Shown here: in pieces, positions 25,360-33,009 of the stretch
Numbering within the stretch: position 1 is the first letter of the stretch
Layout: every line of letters starts with the position of its first letter
NCBI RefSeq assembly: GCF_937863485.1
Contig: NZ_CALMFY010000006.1
Span: 1-33,009, forward strand
DNA from: an uncultured Nostoc sp.
Lineage (GTDB): Bacteria > Cyanobacteriota > Cyanobacteriia > Cyanobacteriales > Nostocaceae
Length of the DNA: 33,009 bases
Reading direction: 5' to 3'
Made by a program: the position numbers and the translations under genes
The notes under the pieces: model-generated
Told to the model about the DNA's origin: nothing
The model's database searches: none
The model's input: the letters and a program-made list of their open reading frames with translations, nothing else

Positions 25360-25968
25360 CTAACTCGCGGCTAAATTGCCCCAACCGACGTAGGGTAATT
25401 TTGCCGCTGTTGCCCGAACTTGGTCAGCATTCGCCACCAACTGACCGCAAGCGTCCCAAGTCCCAGAAATAAACGTGCTTCTAGTCCCTTGTTCAATCGC
25501 AACTGCGGCAGTGTAATCACCAATCTGCACTTGCAAGGTTTCCAGATTTACTGTCACGGCGGCTTGGGGATTGGCAGCCACTAACTCTTGTAGTTGTTTA
25601 ATAGTAGCAGCATCAGCTGTCAGACAAGGTATACCCATCGCCACACAGTTACCGAAAAAGATTTCGGCGAAGCTTTCACCGATTAAAGCTTGGATTCCCC
25701 ATTTTGCGATCGCTTGGGGTGCGTGTTCCCGTGATGAACCACAGCCAAAGTTACGGTTGACTATTAAAACCTTCGCCCCTTGGTACTGGGGTTGGTCAAA
25801 GGGATGTTCACCTTTAAGTGCTGTCCGGTCATCAATAAACGCGCCTTCACCTAACCCATCAAAGGTTACGGCTTTCAAATATCGCGCCGGAATAATGCGA
25901 TCGGTATCTATATCATTGCCCACTAAGGGTATACCGCGCCCTGAAACTGTTTTAACTTCACTCACCAT
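25360..25968 (-). CDS. leuD: 3-isopropylmalate dehydratase small subunit
   Basis: LeuD pairs with LeuC to isomerise 2-isopropylmalate to 3-isopropylmalate in leucine biosynthesis. From the ATG at 25968 the product is 202 residues, a normal length. Diagnostic segments are [21 protein letters not shown] at the N-terminus and [20 protein letters not shown] in the swivelling domain. An upstream in-frame start at 26028 would add 20 residues encoded by repeat DNA (26028-25969), so I reject it. It lies 107 bp downstream of leuC; the gap contains a dispersed repeat but the pair is still probably cotranscribed. Confidence 0.95.
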   Translation of the reverse strand: MVSEVKTVSGRGIPLVGNDIDTDRIIPARYLKAVTFDGLGEGAFIDDRTALKGEHPFDQPQYQGAKVLIVNRNFGCGSSREHAPQAIAKWGIQALIGESFAEIFFGNCVAMGIPCLTADAATIKQLQELVAANPQAAVTVNLETLQVQIGDYTAAVAIEQGTRSTFISGTWDACGQLVANADQVRATAAKLPYVGWGNLAAS

Positions 25969-25981
25969 AATTTTTATAAAA

Positions 25982-26034
25982 AACGTAGACACGAAGTGGC
26001 TTCCCGCAGGGTACCGCAAAGAACGCAAAGGAAA
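25982..26034. repeat. Dispersed repeat between leuC and leuD
   Basis: The sequence gtagacacgaagtggcttcc followed by cgcagggtaccgcaaagaac is of a kind repeated in many Nostoc intergenic regions. It fills most of the gap between the two leu genes and could affect how much leuD message is made. Confidence 0.5.
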
Positions 26035-26075
26035 GAAAGAAAGTTTAAGAGAGTTTTCTCTGTCACAAGATGGGG

Positions 26076-27479
26076 TTACAGCAACTCGCGCACATCAGAG
26101 ACTTCGCCTTTAATCGCAGCAGTGGCGACCATCGCCGGACTCATTAACAATGTCCGACCGGAGGAGGAACCTTGTCTTCCTTTAAAGTTGCGGTTAGAGG
26201 AGGAAGCGCTGATTTGTCGTCCTTGTAGCTTGTCGGGGTTCATGGCTAGGCACATGGAACATCCCGGTTCACGCCACTCAAATCCAGCTTCCTGAAAGAT
26301 TTTATCCAGTCCTTCAGCTTCCGCCTCTTCCTTCACCCTTTCAGAACCAGGGACAACAAAGGCTTTGATTCCCTGTGCAACATGGCGACCTTTGGCGATT
26401 TTCGCAGCTTCCCGCAAATCACTAATTCTGCCGTTGGTGCAACTACCAATAAAGCAGACATCTATTTTGGTACCCTTGATGGGTTGACCGGGGAACAAAT
26501 CCATGTAGCGGTAAGCTTCTTCGGCAATGAATCGGTCTTCTTCAAGCAGTTCTTCTGGTTGAGGCACTGACTGGTTGACACCGATACCTTGACCGGGAGT
26601 AATCCCCCAGGTAACAGTAGGAGGAATTTCAGCAGCGTCGAATACGACTAGATCATCGTATTGGGCATCAGCATCGCTTTTGATCGATTGCCACCAAGCC
26701 ACTGCTTTATCCCAATCTGCATCAATGGGAGCAAAATCTCTGCCTTTGAGGTAATCGTAGGTGACTTGATCGGGATTGACGTAGCCGCATCTAGCACCGC
26801 CTTCGATCGCCATATTGCAAACTGTCATCCTCTCTTCCATATTCATTTGATCAAATGTTGTACCTGCAAATTCGTAGCCATAGCCCACACCACCTTTAAC
26901 GCCAAGGGTGCGGATGATATGCAGGATGACATCTTTGGCGAAAACTCCTGGCTTCAGGGTGCCGTTAACTTCAATTTTGCGGACTTTCAGTTTAGAAAGG
27001 GCAAGAGTTTGGGAAGCAAGAACATCCCGGACTTGGCTAGTACCAATACCAAATGCGATCGCACCAAATGCCCCATGACTTGATGTGTGACTATCTCCAC
27101 AAGCGATCGTCATTCCTGGTTGGGTGATTCCTAGTTCTGGAGCGATGACATGAACTATACCCTGACTGCCAGAACCAATATTGTAAAAAGTTATGTTATT
27201 TTCTTGACAGTTATTTTCCAGCGCCTGAATCATTTCCTCTGCCAAGCTATCGGCAAAGGGACGTGCTTGATTTTCTGTTGGCACAATATGATCGACTGTG
27301 GCAACGGTACGCTCTGGAAACAGTACTTTCAGACTTCTCTCGCGTAACATCGCAAAGGCCTGGGGACTGGTGACTTCATGAATTAGGTGAAGCCCGATAA
27401 ATAGTTGCGTCAGCCCTGAGGGAAGTGTACCAACGGTGTGTAAGTCCCAAACTTTATCAAACAGGGTACCTTTGCTCAT
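26076..27479 (-). CDS. leuC: 3-isopropylmalate dehydratase large subunit
   Basis: This 467-residue protein is the aconitase-family large subunit carrying the [4Fe-4S] cluster. It begins [11 protein letters not shown] and includes [33 protein letters not shown] (126-145), and the cluster ligands Cys347 (IGSCTNGR), Cys407 and Cys410 ([12 protein letters not shown]). Near the C-terminus [11 protein letters not shown] is the substrate-binding loop. Length and motifs are complete, so it should be active in the cytoplasm with LeuD. It is transcribed away from the ATPase gene at 27775, and the intergenic space holds an inverted-repeat element. Confidence 0.96.
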   Translation of the reverse strand: MSKGTLFDKVWDLHTVGTLPSGLTQLFIGLHLIHEVTSPQAFAMLRERSLKVLFPERTVATVDHIVPTENQARPFADSLAEEMIQALENNCQENNITFYNIGSGSQGIVHVIAPELGITQPGMTIACGDSHTSSHGAFGAIAFGIGTSQVRDVLASQTLALSKLKVRKIEVNGTLKPGVFAKDVILHIIRTLGVKGGVGYGYEFAGTTFDQMNMEERMTVCNMAIEGGARCGYVNPDQVTYDYLKGRDFAPIDADWDKAVAWWQSIKSDADAQYDDLVVFDAAEIPPTVTWGITPGQGIGVNQSVPQPEELLEEDRFIAEEAYRYMDLFPGQPIKGTKIDVCFIGSCTNGRISDLREAAKIAKGRHVAQGIKAFVVPGSERVKEEAEAEGLDKIFQEAGFEWREPGCSMCLAMNPDKLQGRQISASSSNRNFKGRQGSSSGRTLLMSPAMVATAAIKGEVSDVRELL

Positions 27480-27556
27480 ACGTCAATCAATATTTAAAGA
27501 GTCCGGCCTTAAATAGTATCAAAAAAGAGTCTAGGTTTTTGCAGATCACTTAATAT

Positions 27557-27714
27557 TACTTACATCTTTGCACTCTTATTTCTCTGTGCGCTCTGCGTCT
27601 CTGTGGTTTCAATCTTCTTTAACGAACCGCAGAGGCGCACAGATCACAGAGGAAGAGAGAACGGGAGGTAAAAGCGAAAATTCTCCGAAATATTGAGATG
27701 CAAAGATGTAAATA
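27557..27714. mobile_element. Inverted-repeat element between leuC and the ATPase gene
   Basis: TTACATCTTTGCA (27560-27572) has an exact inverted copy TGCAAAGATGTAA (27699-27711), with further partial matches on both sides. Inside is a second, nested imperfect inverted repeat (27582-27610 with 27624-27653, 22 of 29 pairs) built on ctctgcggttc, a common cyanobacterial motif. No ORF is present, and no clear target duplication was found, so mobility is uncertain. Confidence 0.5.
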
Positions 27715-27774
27715 ACTTTATCCTTTTGAACAAGGATATCTAAGACAATACGAGATAATTGCACTACCAGCTTT

Positions 27775-29124
27775 ATGCCTATAGATTTACGGGAATTTTA
27801 TCAAGCTACCGATCCCAGCAGAACTCTATTTGTCAACAATAGCTCTGATGGCAAGTATTACATAGATTTTTCCTCAGTCCGAGGTGGTGATATTCTTGGC
27901 AAGCTGAAGCAGAAAATTACTTTTTTTAAACCCAATGAACCCACTTGCACTTTATTTACTGGGCATATTGGTTGTGGTAAATCGACAGAACTATTACGGT
28001 TACAGGCAGAACTGGAAAAGTTAGGCTTTCACGTGGTCTATTTTGAGTCCAGTGATGACCTGGAAATGACCGATGTCGATATTGCTGATGTGCTGCTGGC
28101 GATCGCTCGTCGGGTGAGTCAAAGTCTGGATAAAATTACCCTGGAGTCACCCAACAAGTTTAATGAGTTGCTCCAAGATGCTTGGAAGGTTTTAAACTCC
28201 GAGGTGACGGGGGTAAAAGTTAAGGTTCCAAATGTCGGCGATTTTGGTGTCACCTCTGAAAAAGAAAAGCTTTCTCTGTCTGTGGGTATTGGTGAAATCA
28301 CGGCGAAGATGAAAAATGACCCCACGCTGCGAGAAAAACTCAATCAGTATTTGGCACCGCAAAAAACTAAGCTGCTGGAAGCGATTAATCAAGAATTATT
28401 AGAACCTGCCGTGGCAAAACTCAAACAGCAGGGTAAAAATGGTCTGGTGGTCATTGTCGATAATCTTGACCGCATAGATAATCGTGCCAAACCTTGGGGT
28501 CGTCCGCAGCAGGAATATTTATTTGTCGATCAAGGTGAGTTTTTGACAAGGCTTAATTGTCATCTCCTCTACACCATGCCCTTGGCTTTGAAGTTTTCCA
28601 ATGATTACGGAATGCTGACTCAGCGTTTCCCAGAAGACCCCAAGGTGTTACCAATGGTACCTGTACAAAAAACTGATGGCAGTGTTCATGTAGAGGGAAT
28701 GGCACTCATGCAGCAGATGGTACTAGCTAGAGCTTTTCCTGACTTGACACCAGAGGAGCGTTTAAATAAAGCTACCGAGATTTTTGATAGTGCTGCTAGC
28801 CTAGAGCGGTTATGTAAAATGAGCGGTGGTCATGTGCGGGACGTGCTGAGGCTGTTGAATACCTGGATTATGGAAGAAATGAGTCTTCCCCTAACCCGTG
28901 AAACCTTAGAGCAAGTGATTCGTTCTCGGCGGAATGAAATAATGTTGCCGATTTCTGATGAAGAGTGGCAATTGTTACGTCATGTCAAGGAAAGGAAAAA
29001 GGTGAGTGATGACCACGGATATCAAAAACTGATTCGCAGTCGGTTTGTGTTTGAATATCGGGATGGTGGCGAGTCTTGGTTTGATGTTAATCCCGTTTTG
29101 GCTGAAGCAAGGGAGTTGCAGTGA
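27775..29124 (+). CDS. P-loop ATPase of STAND/AAA type
   Basis: This 449-residue protein has a Walker A motif GHIGCGKST (63-71) and a Walker B VVIVDNLDRID (225-235, with Asp229). The P-loop is preceded by a conserved-looking N-terminus (DPSRTLFVN, YYIDFSSVRGGD). A charged helical insert (about 120-215) separates the two motifs. After Walker B are LLYTMPLALKF and GGHVRDVLRLLN, which fit sensor and winged-helix regions of STAND-like ATPases. The C-terminus (about 375-449) is basic then ends in SRFVFEYRDGGESWFDVNPVL, like a winged helix. No signal or membrane helix is seen. It is the first of a four-gene plus-strand cassette leading to a large STAND-WD40 protein; a role as a regulator or assembly partner of that protein is inference. 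Confidence 0.8.
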   Translation: MPIDLREFYQATDPSRTLFVNNSSDGKYYIDFSSVRGGDILGKLKQKITFFKPNEPTCTLFTGHIGCGKSTELLRLQAELEKLGFHVVYFESSDDLEMTDVDIADVLLAIARRVSQSLDKITLESPNKFNELLQDAWKVLNSEVTGVKVKVPNVGDFGVTSEKEKLSLSVGIGEITAKMKNDPTLREKLNQYLAPQKTKLLEAINQELLEPAVAKLKQQGKNGLVVIVDNLDRIDNRAKPWGRPQQEYLFVDQGEFLTRLNCHLLYTMPLALKFSNDYGMLTQRFPEDPKVLPMVPVQKTDGSVHVEGMALMQQMVLARAFPDLTPEERLNKATEIFDSAASLERLCKMSGGHVRDVLRLLNTWIMEEMSLPLTRETLEQVIRSRRNEIMLPISDEEWQLLRHVKERKKVSDDHGYQKLIRSRFVFEYRDGGESWFDVNPVLAEARELQ

Positions 29125-29151
29125 GGAATCAGGGAACCGATGAATAATTAG

Positions 29152-29510
29152 ATGATGAAACCAGAAACCAAAAATGTTTTGTTAAAAGCTTATGCACAAT
29201 TGCACCAAATCACAGAAGAATTGTATTCAGCCTCAGATCTTACTTTTCACGTTATGTGGAAAAGCCCACGAAAAACCTAACCCTCTAACCCCCTTCCCGA
29301 CACGGGAAGGGGGAAAATTCAAAGTCTCTCTCCTTTGAGGAGAGAGATTTAGAGAGAGGTTTTCCAGATATCGTGAAAAGTCAGAGCCTCGGATAAAGCT
29401 GTAGAAAACAACGATTTTGAGGACGCTAGTTTACTAGCTAGTAGAGCAGATAGACTTTATGAAGAGATAGAAAATTTAGAGATTGTAATTTCAGAACAGG
29501 AGGAAATATG
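29152..29510 (+). pseudogene. Small helical protein gene split by a miniature element
   Basis: The gene opens MMKPETKNVLLKAYAQLHQI at 29152. After Asp29 a 146-bp element follows and a stop occurs 14 codons later (29278). Removing the element and one 10-bp duplication restores an uninterrupted reading frame of 67 residues that continues KAVENNDFEDASLLASRADR and ends EQEEI. The insertion plus duplication is 156 bp, a multiple of three, but the element carries in-frame stops. The stop TGA overlaps the ATG of the next gene (ATGA), indicating translational coupling before the insertion. The restored protein is acidic and predicted all-helical. Function is unknown; the break is read directly from sequence. 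Confidence 0.8.
29239..29384 (+). mobile_element. 146-bp miniature inverted-repeat element with 10-bp target duplication
   Basis: The terminal inverted repeats match at 22 of 25 positions: the left end reads cttacttttcacgttatg and the right end, inverted, reads ctgacttttcacgatatc, both continuing tggaaaa. The flanks are agcctcagat (29229-29238) and agcctcggat (29385-29394), a 10-bp duplication with one mismatch. The interior holds a CCCCCTTCCC/GGGAAGGGGG hairpin (about 29289-29313) and a ctctctcctttgaggagaga stem. It encodes no transposase. The same ends occur at 8254-8408. Confidence 0.85.
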
Positions 29511-29696
29511 AAAACAATCCCAGAGTTAAAGACTCGTATTAAAGAACTCAGTAAACAAGCTGTTGAATTTAGTAGAAAAGCATCTGAAGTGTGTTTAAGT
29601 GACCGTCAACAAGCCAAGTATTTTAGACAGCAAGCAAGAGAAGCTAGCAAACGCACTCAAGTATTGATACAGGAGTTAAAACGCCAGGAAGTTTAA
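29508..29696 (+). CDS. Small coiled-coil protein in the ATPase-STAND cassette
   Basis: This 62-residue protein is basic and almost wholly helical, with Lys/Arg/Gln-rich heptad-like spacing (MKTIPELKTRIKELSKQAVE, then RQQAREASKRTQVLIQEL). There is no membrane segment or known domain. It has a strong ribosome site (AGGAGG, 29499-29504) inside the end of the disrupted upstream gene, and its ATG overlaps that gene's TGA. The acidic upstream protein and this basic one could have formed a pair, which is inference from charge and gene overlap. The large STAND gene begins 61 bp downstream. Confidence 0.65.
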   Translation: MKTIPELKTRIKELSKQAVEFSRKASEVCLSDRQQAKYFRQQAREASKRTQVLIQELKRQEV

Positions 29697-29757
29697 CTTG
29701 TAGTCTTTAATTCTTCCTTTGCCTCCTACACTCTAGATTTACGTCAGCTTATGACTT

Positions 29758-32700
29758 ATGACAAACTCGCAACCATCAGAAGATGACCATGTAAATAATG
29801 ATGTCTACGACGGGCTACGCCTACGCTCTTTGCAACAATTAGCTTGGGCGATTGAGTCCTCTGTGGGACAGTTTAAGCTGATTTTGGCCCGGTGTAATTA
29901 TGCTAGAGAGCGCGATCGCCTCATCCAGAAATTGCGGGAAATTTGTCAAGTCGAAATTCGTGTCTTGGCGGTGCAGCAATCTCGCAAGACTCTTTATACT
30001 GCGATTCAGGAAGAATTCGGCGAAGAAATACCAGCCTGTGTGATGGTTGTGGGTTTGGAATCAGTGCAGAATTTGTCTGTGATGTTAACTTCTGCTAATC
30101 AGGTGCGGGAGGAGTTTCGCAAGAATTTTGCTTTTCCCTTAGTGTTGTGGATTGACGATGAAATCTACAAGCAACTAATACAGCTTGCGCCAGATTTGGA
30201 GAGTTGGGCAACTACGAGAAATTTTGCCATATCAACACAGGAATTAGTAGATTTTATCATCGAAACGGCTAATCAATGGTTTAGTAATAACTTAAATTTG
30301 AACGTAGATATATATATTAAACTTGGAAATGAATTAGAAACGGCGCAAAGAGATTTATTGAATCAGCCAGATGTTTATAATTTAGAAATTCAAGCTGATT
30401 TAAAATCTTTATTAGGTTTTATAAAACAGATAAATAATCACCAAGATTCGGCGCTACAGCATTATCACAAAGCTTATAAGCTTTGGCAGGAAAGTAATAA
30501 TTTAGAAAGGCAGGCAAAAATCCTCGGTGAGATTGGGGTTTGTTATTATCTCAAAGCTTTTAAAAATCCAGATATCAATCATCCAGATTGGCAAGCGGCT
30601 TGGTATTATATTCGAGAGTATATAAATGTTATTAACCTGTTTCACAATCCAGATTTAATTGCTAATGCAGTAGTTAAATTCGGTGATATTTTGCGAGACT
30701 TGCAAAAGTGGGAAATGTTGCAGAGTCTTTCTGAACAGGCTTTAGTAATCCATCAAACTAACAATCAGCCAAGGGAATTAGCTAAGGATTACGGTTTTTT
30801 AGCTGAGGTGGCTTTGGCTCAAAAAGACTGGGTGAAAGCAAATCAGCTTGTTCAGCAAGCCTTGAAAGTTTTTGCCGCGATTCCCAATTTGGAATCAGCG
30901 AATATCTCAGGGGTTTTATCTGAGATTTCCGAAAGAGTTTTAAAATCAAAAGATTTGAGTTTATATCGGTTTATTTTAGGTCGTTCTCAATACCATTTAG
31001 GTCAAACTCAAGAGGCAACTTTCAGCTTAGAAACTGCTAGGGATGTGGGTAATCCCCTAGAAGATGTCAGGCTTTACTTGGATATTCTCAAGTTTTTGCA
31101 GCAGCTTTACTTTGAGCAGAAAGAATATCTCCAAGCATACAAAATCAAACAGCAACGGCGTTCCATTGAACAGCAATTTGGCTTGCGGGCGTTTATTGGT
31201 GCGGGTAGGTTAGAAGCAACAAAACAGGTATTTGTAGAGATATTGCGCTCAAACTCTCCCCAAGGAAATATTGCCCCAGAAATTGCTGCATCTGGTCGCC
31301 TGTTGGATGTAGAACGTTTGATTGAACGTATGGGTCGCCCTGATTATAAGCTGATAGTCATTCATGGGCAATCGGGTGTCGGCAAAAGTTCCCTGGTGAA
31401 TGCGGGACTAGTACCAGCTTTAAAGAATAAAGCGATCGGGATTCAAGATTATTTGCCGGTGGTAATGCGGGTTTATACCAACTGGGTGGAAGAATTGGGG
31501 AGGCTTTTGGGGAGAGATGACGGAGATGAGAGGGATGAGGGAGATGAGAGAGAGTTAGAATTTCAACTTTCACCCTCAGAAGGTCAACTTTCACCCTCAG
31601 AAGGTCAACGTTCAGCTTCAGAAGGTCAACGTTCACCCTCAGAACTCGGAACTCCGCAATATTTAATATCCAGACTTAAAGAAAACGAACAGCGCAACCT
31701 CCGCACAGTGCTAATTTTTGATCAATTTGAGGAATTTTTCTTTGTTTACACCGAACCTGCACAAAGAAAGCAATTCTTTGAGTTTCTGGGAGAGTGTCTG
31801 AATGTTCTATCGGTGAAAGTTATCTTATCGCTGCGGGTGGATTACATCCATTACTTGCTAGAGTGCAATGATTTGTCTAGCCTGAAGATTATTGGCAATG
31901 ACATTCTCAGTAGTAATGTGCTTTACAAGTTGGGGAATTTCTCACCTGCTGATACGAAGTCAATTATTCAGCGTTTAACTGAAAATACTAGTTTTCACTT
32001 AGAGGATGTTTTAGTTGAACAACTGGTGCAAGATTTAGCCGGAGAATTGGGTGAAGTTCGTCCCATTGAGTTGCAGGTTGTGGGGGCGCAACTGCAAACG
32101 GAGAATATTACAACTCTGGCAGAATATCAGCAGCTTGGCACTAAGGACGAATTGGTTAAGCGTTATTTGGATGAAGTTGTTAATGATTGTGGCGTTGAGA
32201 ATCAGCAAGCAGCAGAAATATTACTGTATTTGCTGACGGATGAAAAAGGAACTCGCCCGTTAAAGACTCGCGCTGAGTTGGAACGCGATTTACACGAGTA
32301 CTTGTCGGAGATCCCCCCAACCCCTCTTCAAAAGGGGGGCTTAGTTTCTTCTACCCCCTTTTTAACGGGGTCGCCGAAGGCGGGGGGATCAGAAATTAGG
32401 GAGAATAAAGCTTTTGATATCAGCAAATTAGATTTAGTGTTAGAGATTTTTGTCCAATCTGGCTTGGTGGTTTTGCTACCAGAAAACCCGGCTGACCGTT
32501 ATCAACTGGTACATGACTATTTAGCCACGTTTATCCGCCAGCAACAAGAACCGAAGTTAAAGCAGGTGATGGCGCAACTGGAAAAGGAACGAGAACAAAG
32601 AAAACTGAGTGACGCAAAACTGAATAACTTTCTCAAACGCGCCCTTTTTGGTTCCGTCGCCGCAGTATTAGTATTCGCTGGGTTAGCAGGTTTATCATGG

Positions 32701-33009
32701 CGATCGGCAAAAGAGGCAAATGAGCAAAGAAAAGTAGCTGATGTTAATGAAATTAACGCTATTAATAATTCTTCAGAAGCGTTTCTTGCATCTGGACAAC
32801 ATCCAGATGCCTTAATCGCAGCCTTAAAAGCAAGTAACAAACTCAAACTTACACCTTCGGCATTAGAAAGAAGCGATACCCGAATGCAAACTGTAGCAAC
32901 TTTACAGCAAGCGGTTTACTTAAAGTCAAAGGAGAAGAAAGAAAATCGTGCGATCGAGGTGAATACTTTAGAAGGTCATAGCAGTTTGGTCAGAAGCGTC
33001 GCCTACAGC
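29758..33009 (+). CDS. TPR-STAND NTPase-WD40 protein, truncated by the window end
   Basis: An open frame runs from ATG 29758 to the last base (1084 residues, no stop). Residues 20-160 are an unrecognised N-terminal domain (LQQLAWAIESSVGQFKLILA; VLWIDDEIYKQLIQLAPDLE). Residues 215-510 are TPR-like helices. A STAND NTPase follows, with Walker A HGQSGVGKSS (536-545, Lys543) and Walker B TVLIFDQFEEFF (Asp655). Between them is a low-complexity insert with an acidic GDERDEGDERE run and four 21-bp repeats. A second insert at 851-878 is encoded by an inverted-repeat element. A coiled coil and one membrane helix (about 960-981) lead to the first WD40 repeat, LEGHSSLVRSVAY, at the window edge. Such proteins are nucleotide switches in which WD40 repeats sense a ligand; its target is unknown. 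Confidence 0.85.
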   Translation, partial: MTNSQPSEDDHVNNDVYDGLRLRSLQQLAWAIESSVGQFKLILARCNYARERDRLIQKLREICQVEIRVLAVQQSRKTLYTAIQEEFGEEIPACVMVVGLESVQNLSVMLTSANQVREEFRKNFAFPLVLWIDDEIYKQLIQLAPDLESWATTRNFAISTQELVDFIIETANQWFSNNLNLNVDIYIKLGNELETAQRDLLNQPDVYNLEIQADLKSLLGFIKQINNHQDSALQHYHKAYKLWQESNNLERQAKILGEIGVCYYLKAFKNPDINHPDWQAAWYYIREYINVINLFHNPDLIANAVVKFGDILRDLQKWEMLQSLSEQALVIHQTNNQPRELAKDYGFLAEVALAQKDWVKANQLVQQALKVFAAIPNLESANISGVLSEISERVLKSKDLSLYRFILGRSQYHLGQTQEATFSLETARDVGNPLEDVRLYLDILKFLQQLYFEQKEYLQAYKIKQQRRSIEQQFGLRAFIGAGRLEATKQVFVEILRSNSPQGNIAPEIAASGRLLDVERLIERMGRPDYKLIVIHGQSGVGKSSLVNAGLVPALKNKAIGIQDYLPVVMRVYTNWVEELGRLLGRDDGDERDEGDERELEFQLSPSEGQLSPSEGQRSASEGQRSPSELGTPQYLISRLKENEQRNLRTVLIFDQFEEFFFVYTEPAQRKQFFEFLGECLNVLSVKVILSLRVDYIHYLLECNDLSSLKIIGNDILSSNVLYKLGNFSPADTKSIIQRLTENTSFHLEDVLVEQLVQDLAGELGEVRPIELQVVGAQLQTENITTLAEYQQLGTKDELVKRYLDEVVNDCGVENQQAAEILLYLLTDEKGTRPLKTRAELERDLHEYLSEIPPTPLQKGGLVSSTPFLTGSPKAGGSEIRENKAFDISKLDLVLEIFVQSGLVVLLPENPADRYQLVHDYLATFIRQQQEPKLKQVMAQLEKEREQRKLSDAKLNNFLKRALFGSVAAVLVFAGLAGLSWRSAKEANEQRKVADVNEINAINNSSEAFLASGQHPDALIAALKASNKLKLTPSALERSDTRMQTVATLQQAVYLKSKEKKENRAIEVNTLEGHSSLVRSVAYS
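31564..31647 (+). repeat. Four 21-bp tandem repeats inside the STAND domain
   Basis: The unit is caactttcaccctcagaagg plus t, repeated four times, the last only in part. It encodes the heptapeptide QLSPSEG with variants QRSASEG and QRSPSEL (residues 603-630). The period of 21 keeps the reading frame, so copy number could vary without destroying the protein. Confidence 0.85.
32310..32390 (+). repeat. 81-bp inverted-repeat element in frame inside the STAND gene
   Basis: The ends are GATCCCCCC and GGGGGGATC, a perfect 9-bp inverted repeat, and the interior contains further C-run/G-run stems. It is translated as a Pro/Gly/Ser-rich segment, about IPPTPLQKGGLVSSTPFLTG. Its length is 27 codons, so the frame continues. 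It resembles dispersed C-rich palindromes of cyanobacterial intergenic DNA. Confidence 0.7.

Noticed and set aside
25969..26028. N-terminal extension of leuD
   Set aside because: The extra 20 residues come from a dispersed repeat, and the ATG at 25968 matches the normal LeuD start.
31564..31647. Possible CRISPR-like array of 21-bp units
   Set aside because: The units are contiguous without spacers and are translated as heptapeptides inside a large gene.

Overview
The window looks like a chromosomal segment of a filamentous, probably heterocyst-forming cyanobacterium (Nostoc/Anabaena group). The evidence is the many HIP1 octamers (GCGATCGC), an NDH-1 subunit NdhM, a Ycf29/Rre1-type response regulator, a CtpB protease with a cyanobacterial-type sequence, a small protein resembling the Asr1734/Npun_R1517 heterocyst regulators, and many short palindromic intergenic repeats. 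No tRNA, rRNA, CRISPR array or complete IS was recognised.

Layout. (1) 345-5151, minus strand: a signalling operon of a zinc-ribbon/PP2C membrane phosphatase, a CHAT protease fused to FHA, and an unknown 215-residue protein. (2) 5.2-8.5 kb: repeat-rich DNA with ndhM and the small heterocyst-type regulator. (3) 8.5-12.8 kb: a response regulator, a family 2 glycosyltransferase and ctpB on the minus strand, then a DUF218 (YdcF-like) protein and a broken HigA-type antitoxin gene on the plus strand. (4) 13.3-20.8 kb: a complete ebo locus. eboD is divergent from eboA-eboB-eboC-eboE-eboF, which end at a clear rho-independent terminator; a FAD monooxygenase follows. In Nostoc the ebo genes are tied to moving scytonemin precursors to the periplasm. 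(5) 23-27.5 kb: an RTX repeat protein with a recent internal duplication, then leuD and leuC. (6) 27.8-33.0 kb, plus strand: a P-loop ATPase, two small helical genes (one disrupted) and a very large TPR-STAND-WD40 protein that runs off the window end.

The last cassette is the best candidate for an undescribed system. It pairs a stand-alone STAND/AAA-like ATPase with a membrane-anchored STAND-WD40 protein, linked through two small overlapping helical genes. This architecture resembles NTP-dependent conflict or cell-death signalling modules of filamentous bacteria, but the function here is inferred.

The second theme is small mobile repeats. Two copies of one miniature element (146 bp at 29239-29384 and 155 bp at 8254-8408) share the terminal sequence CTGACTTTTCACG and are each flanked by a 10-bp direct duplication with one mismatch. 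One has cut a small gene of the STAND cassette in two, and its pre-insertion reading frame can be rebuilt exactly. A third partial relative lies at 5787-5863. A different palindromic element interrupts the higA remnant, another forms the 3' end of eboA, and an 81-bp inverted-repeat element sits in frame inside the STAND gene. Short repeats are therefore remodelling genes across this region.
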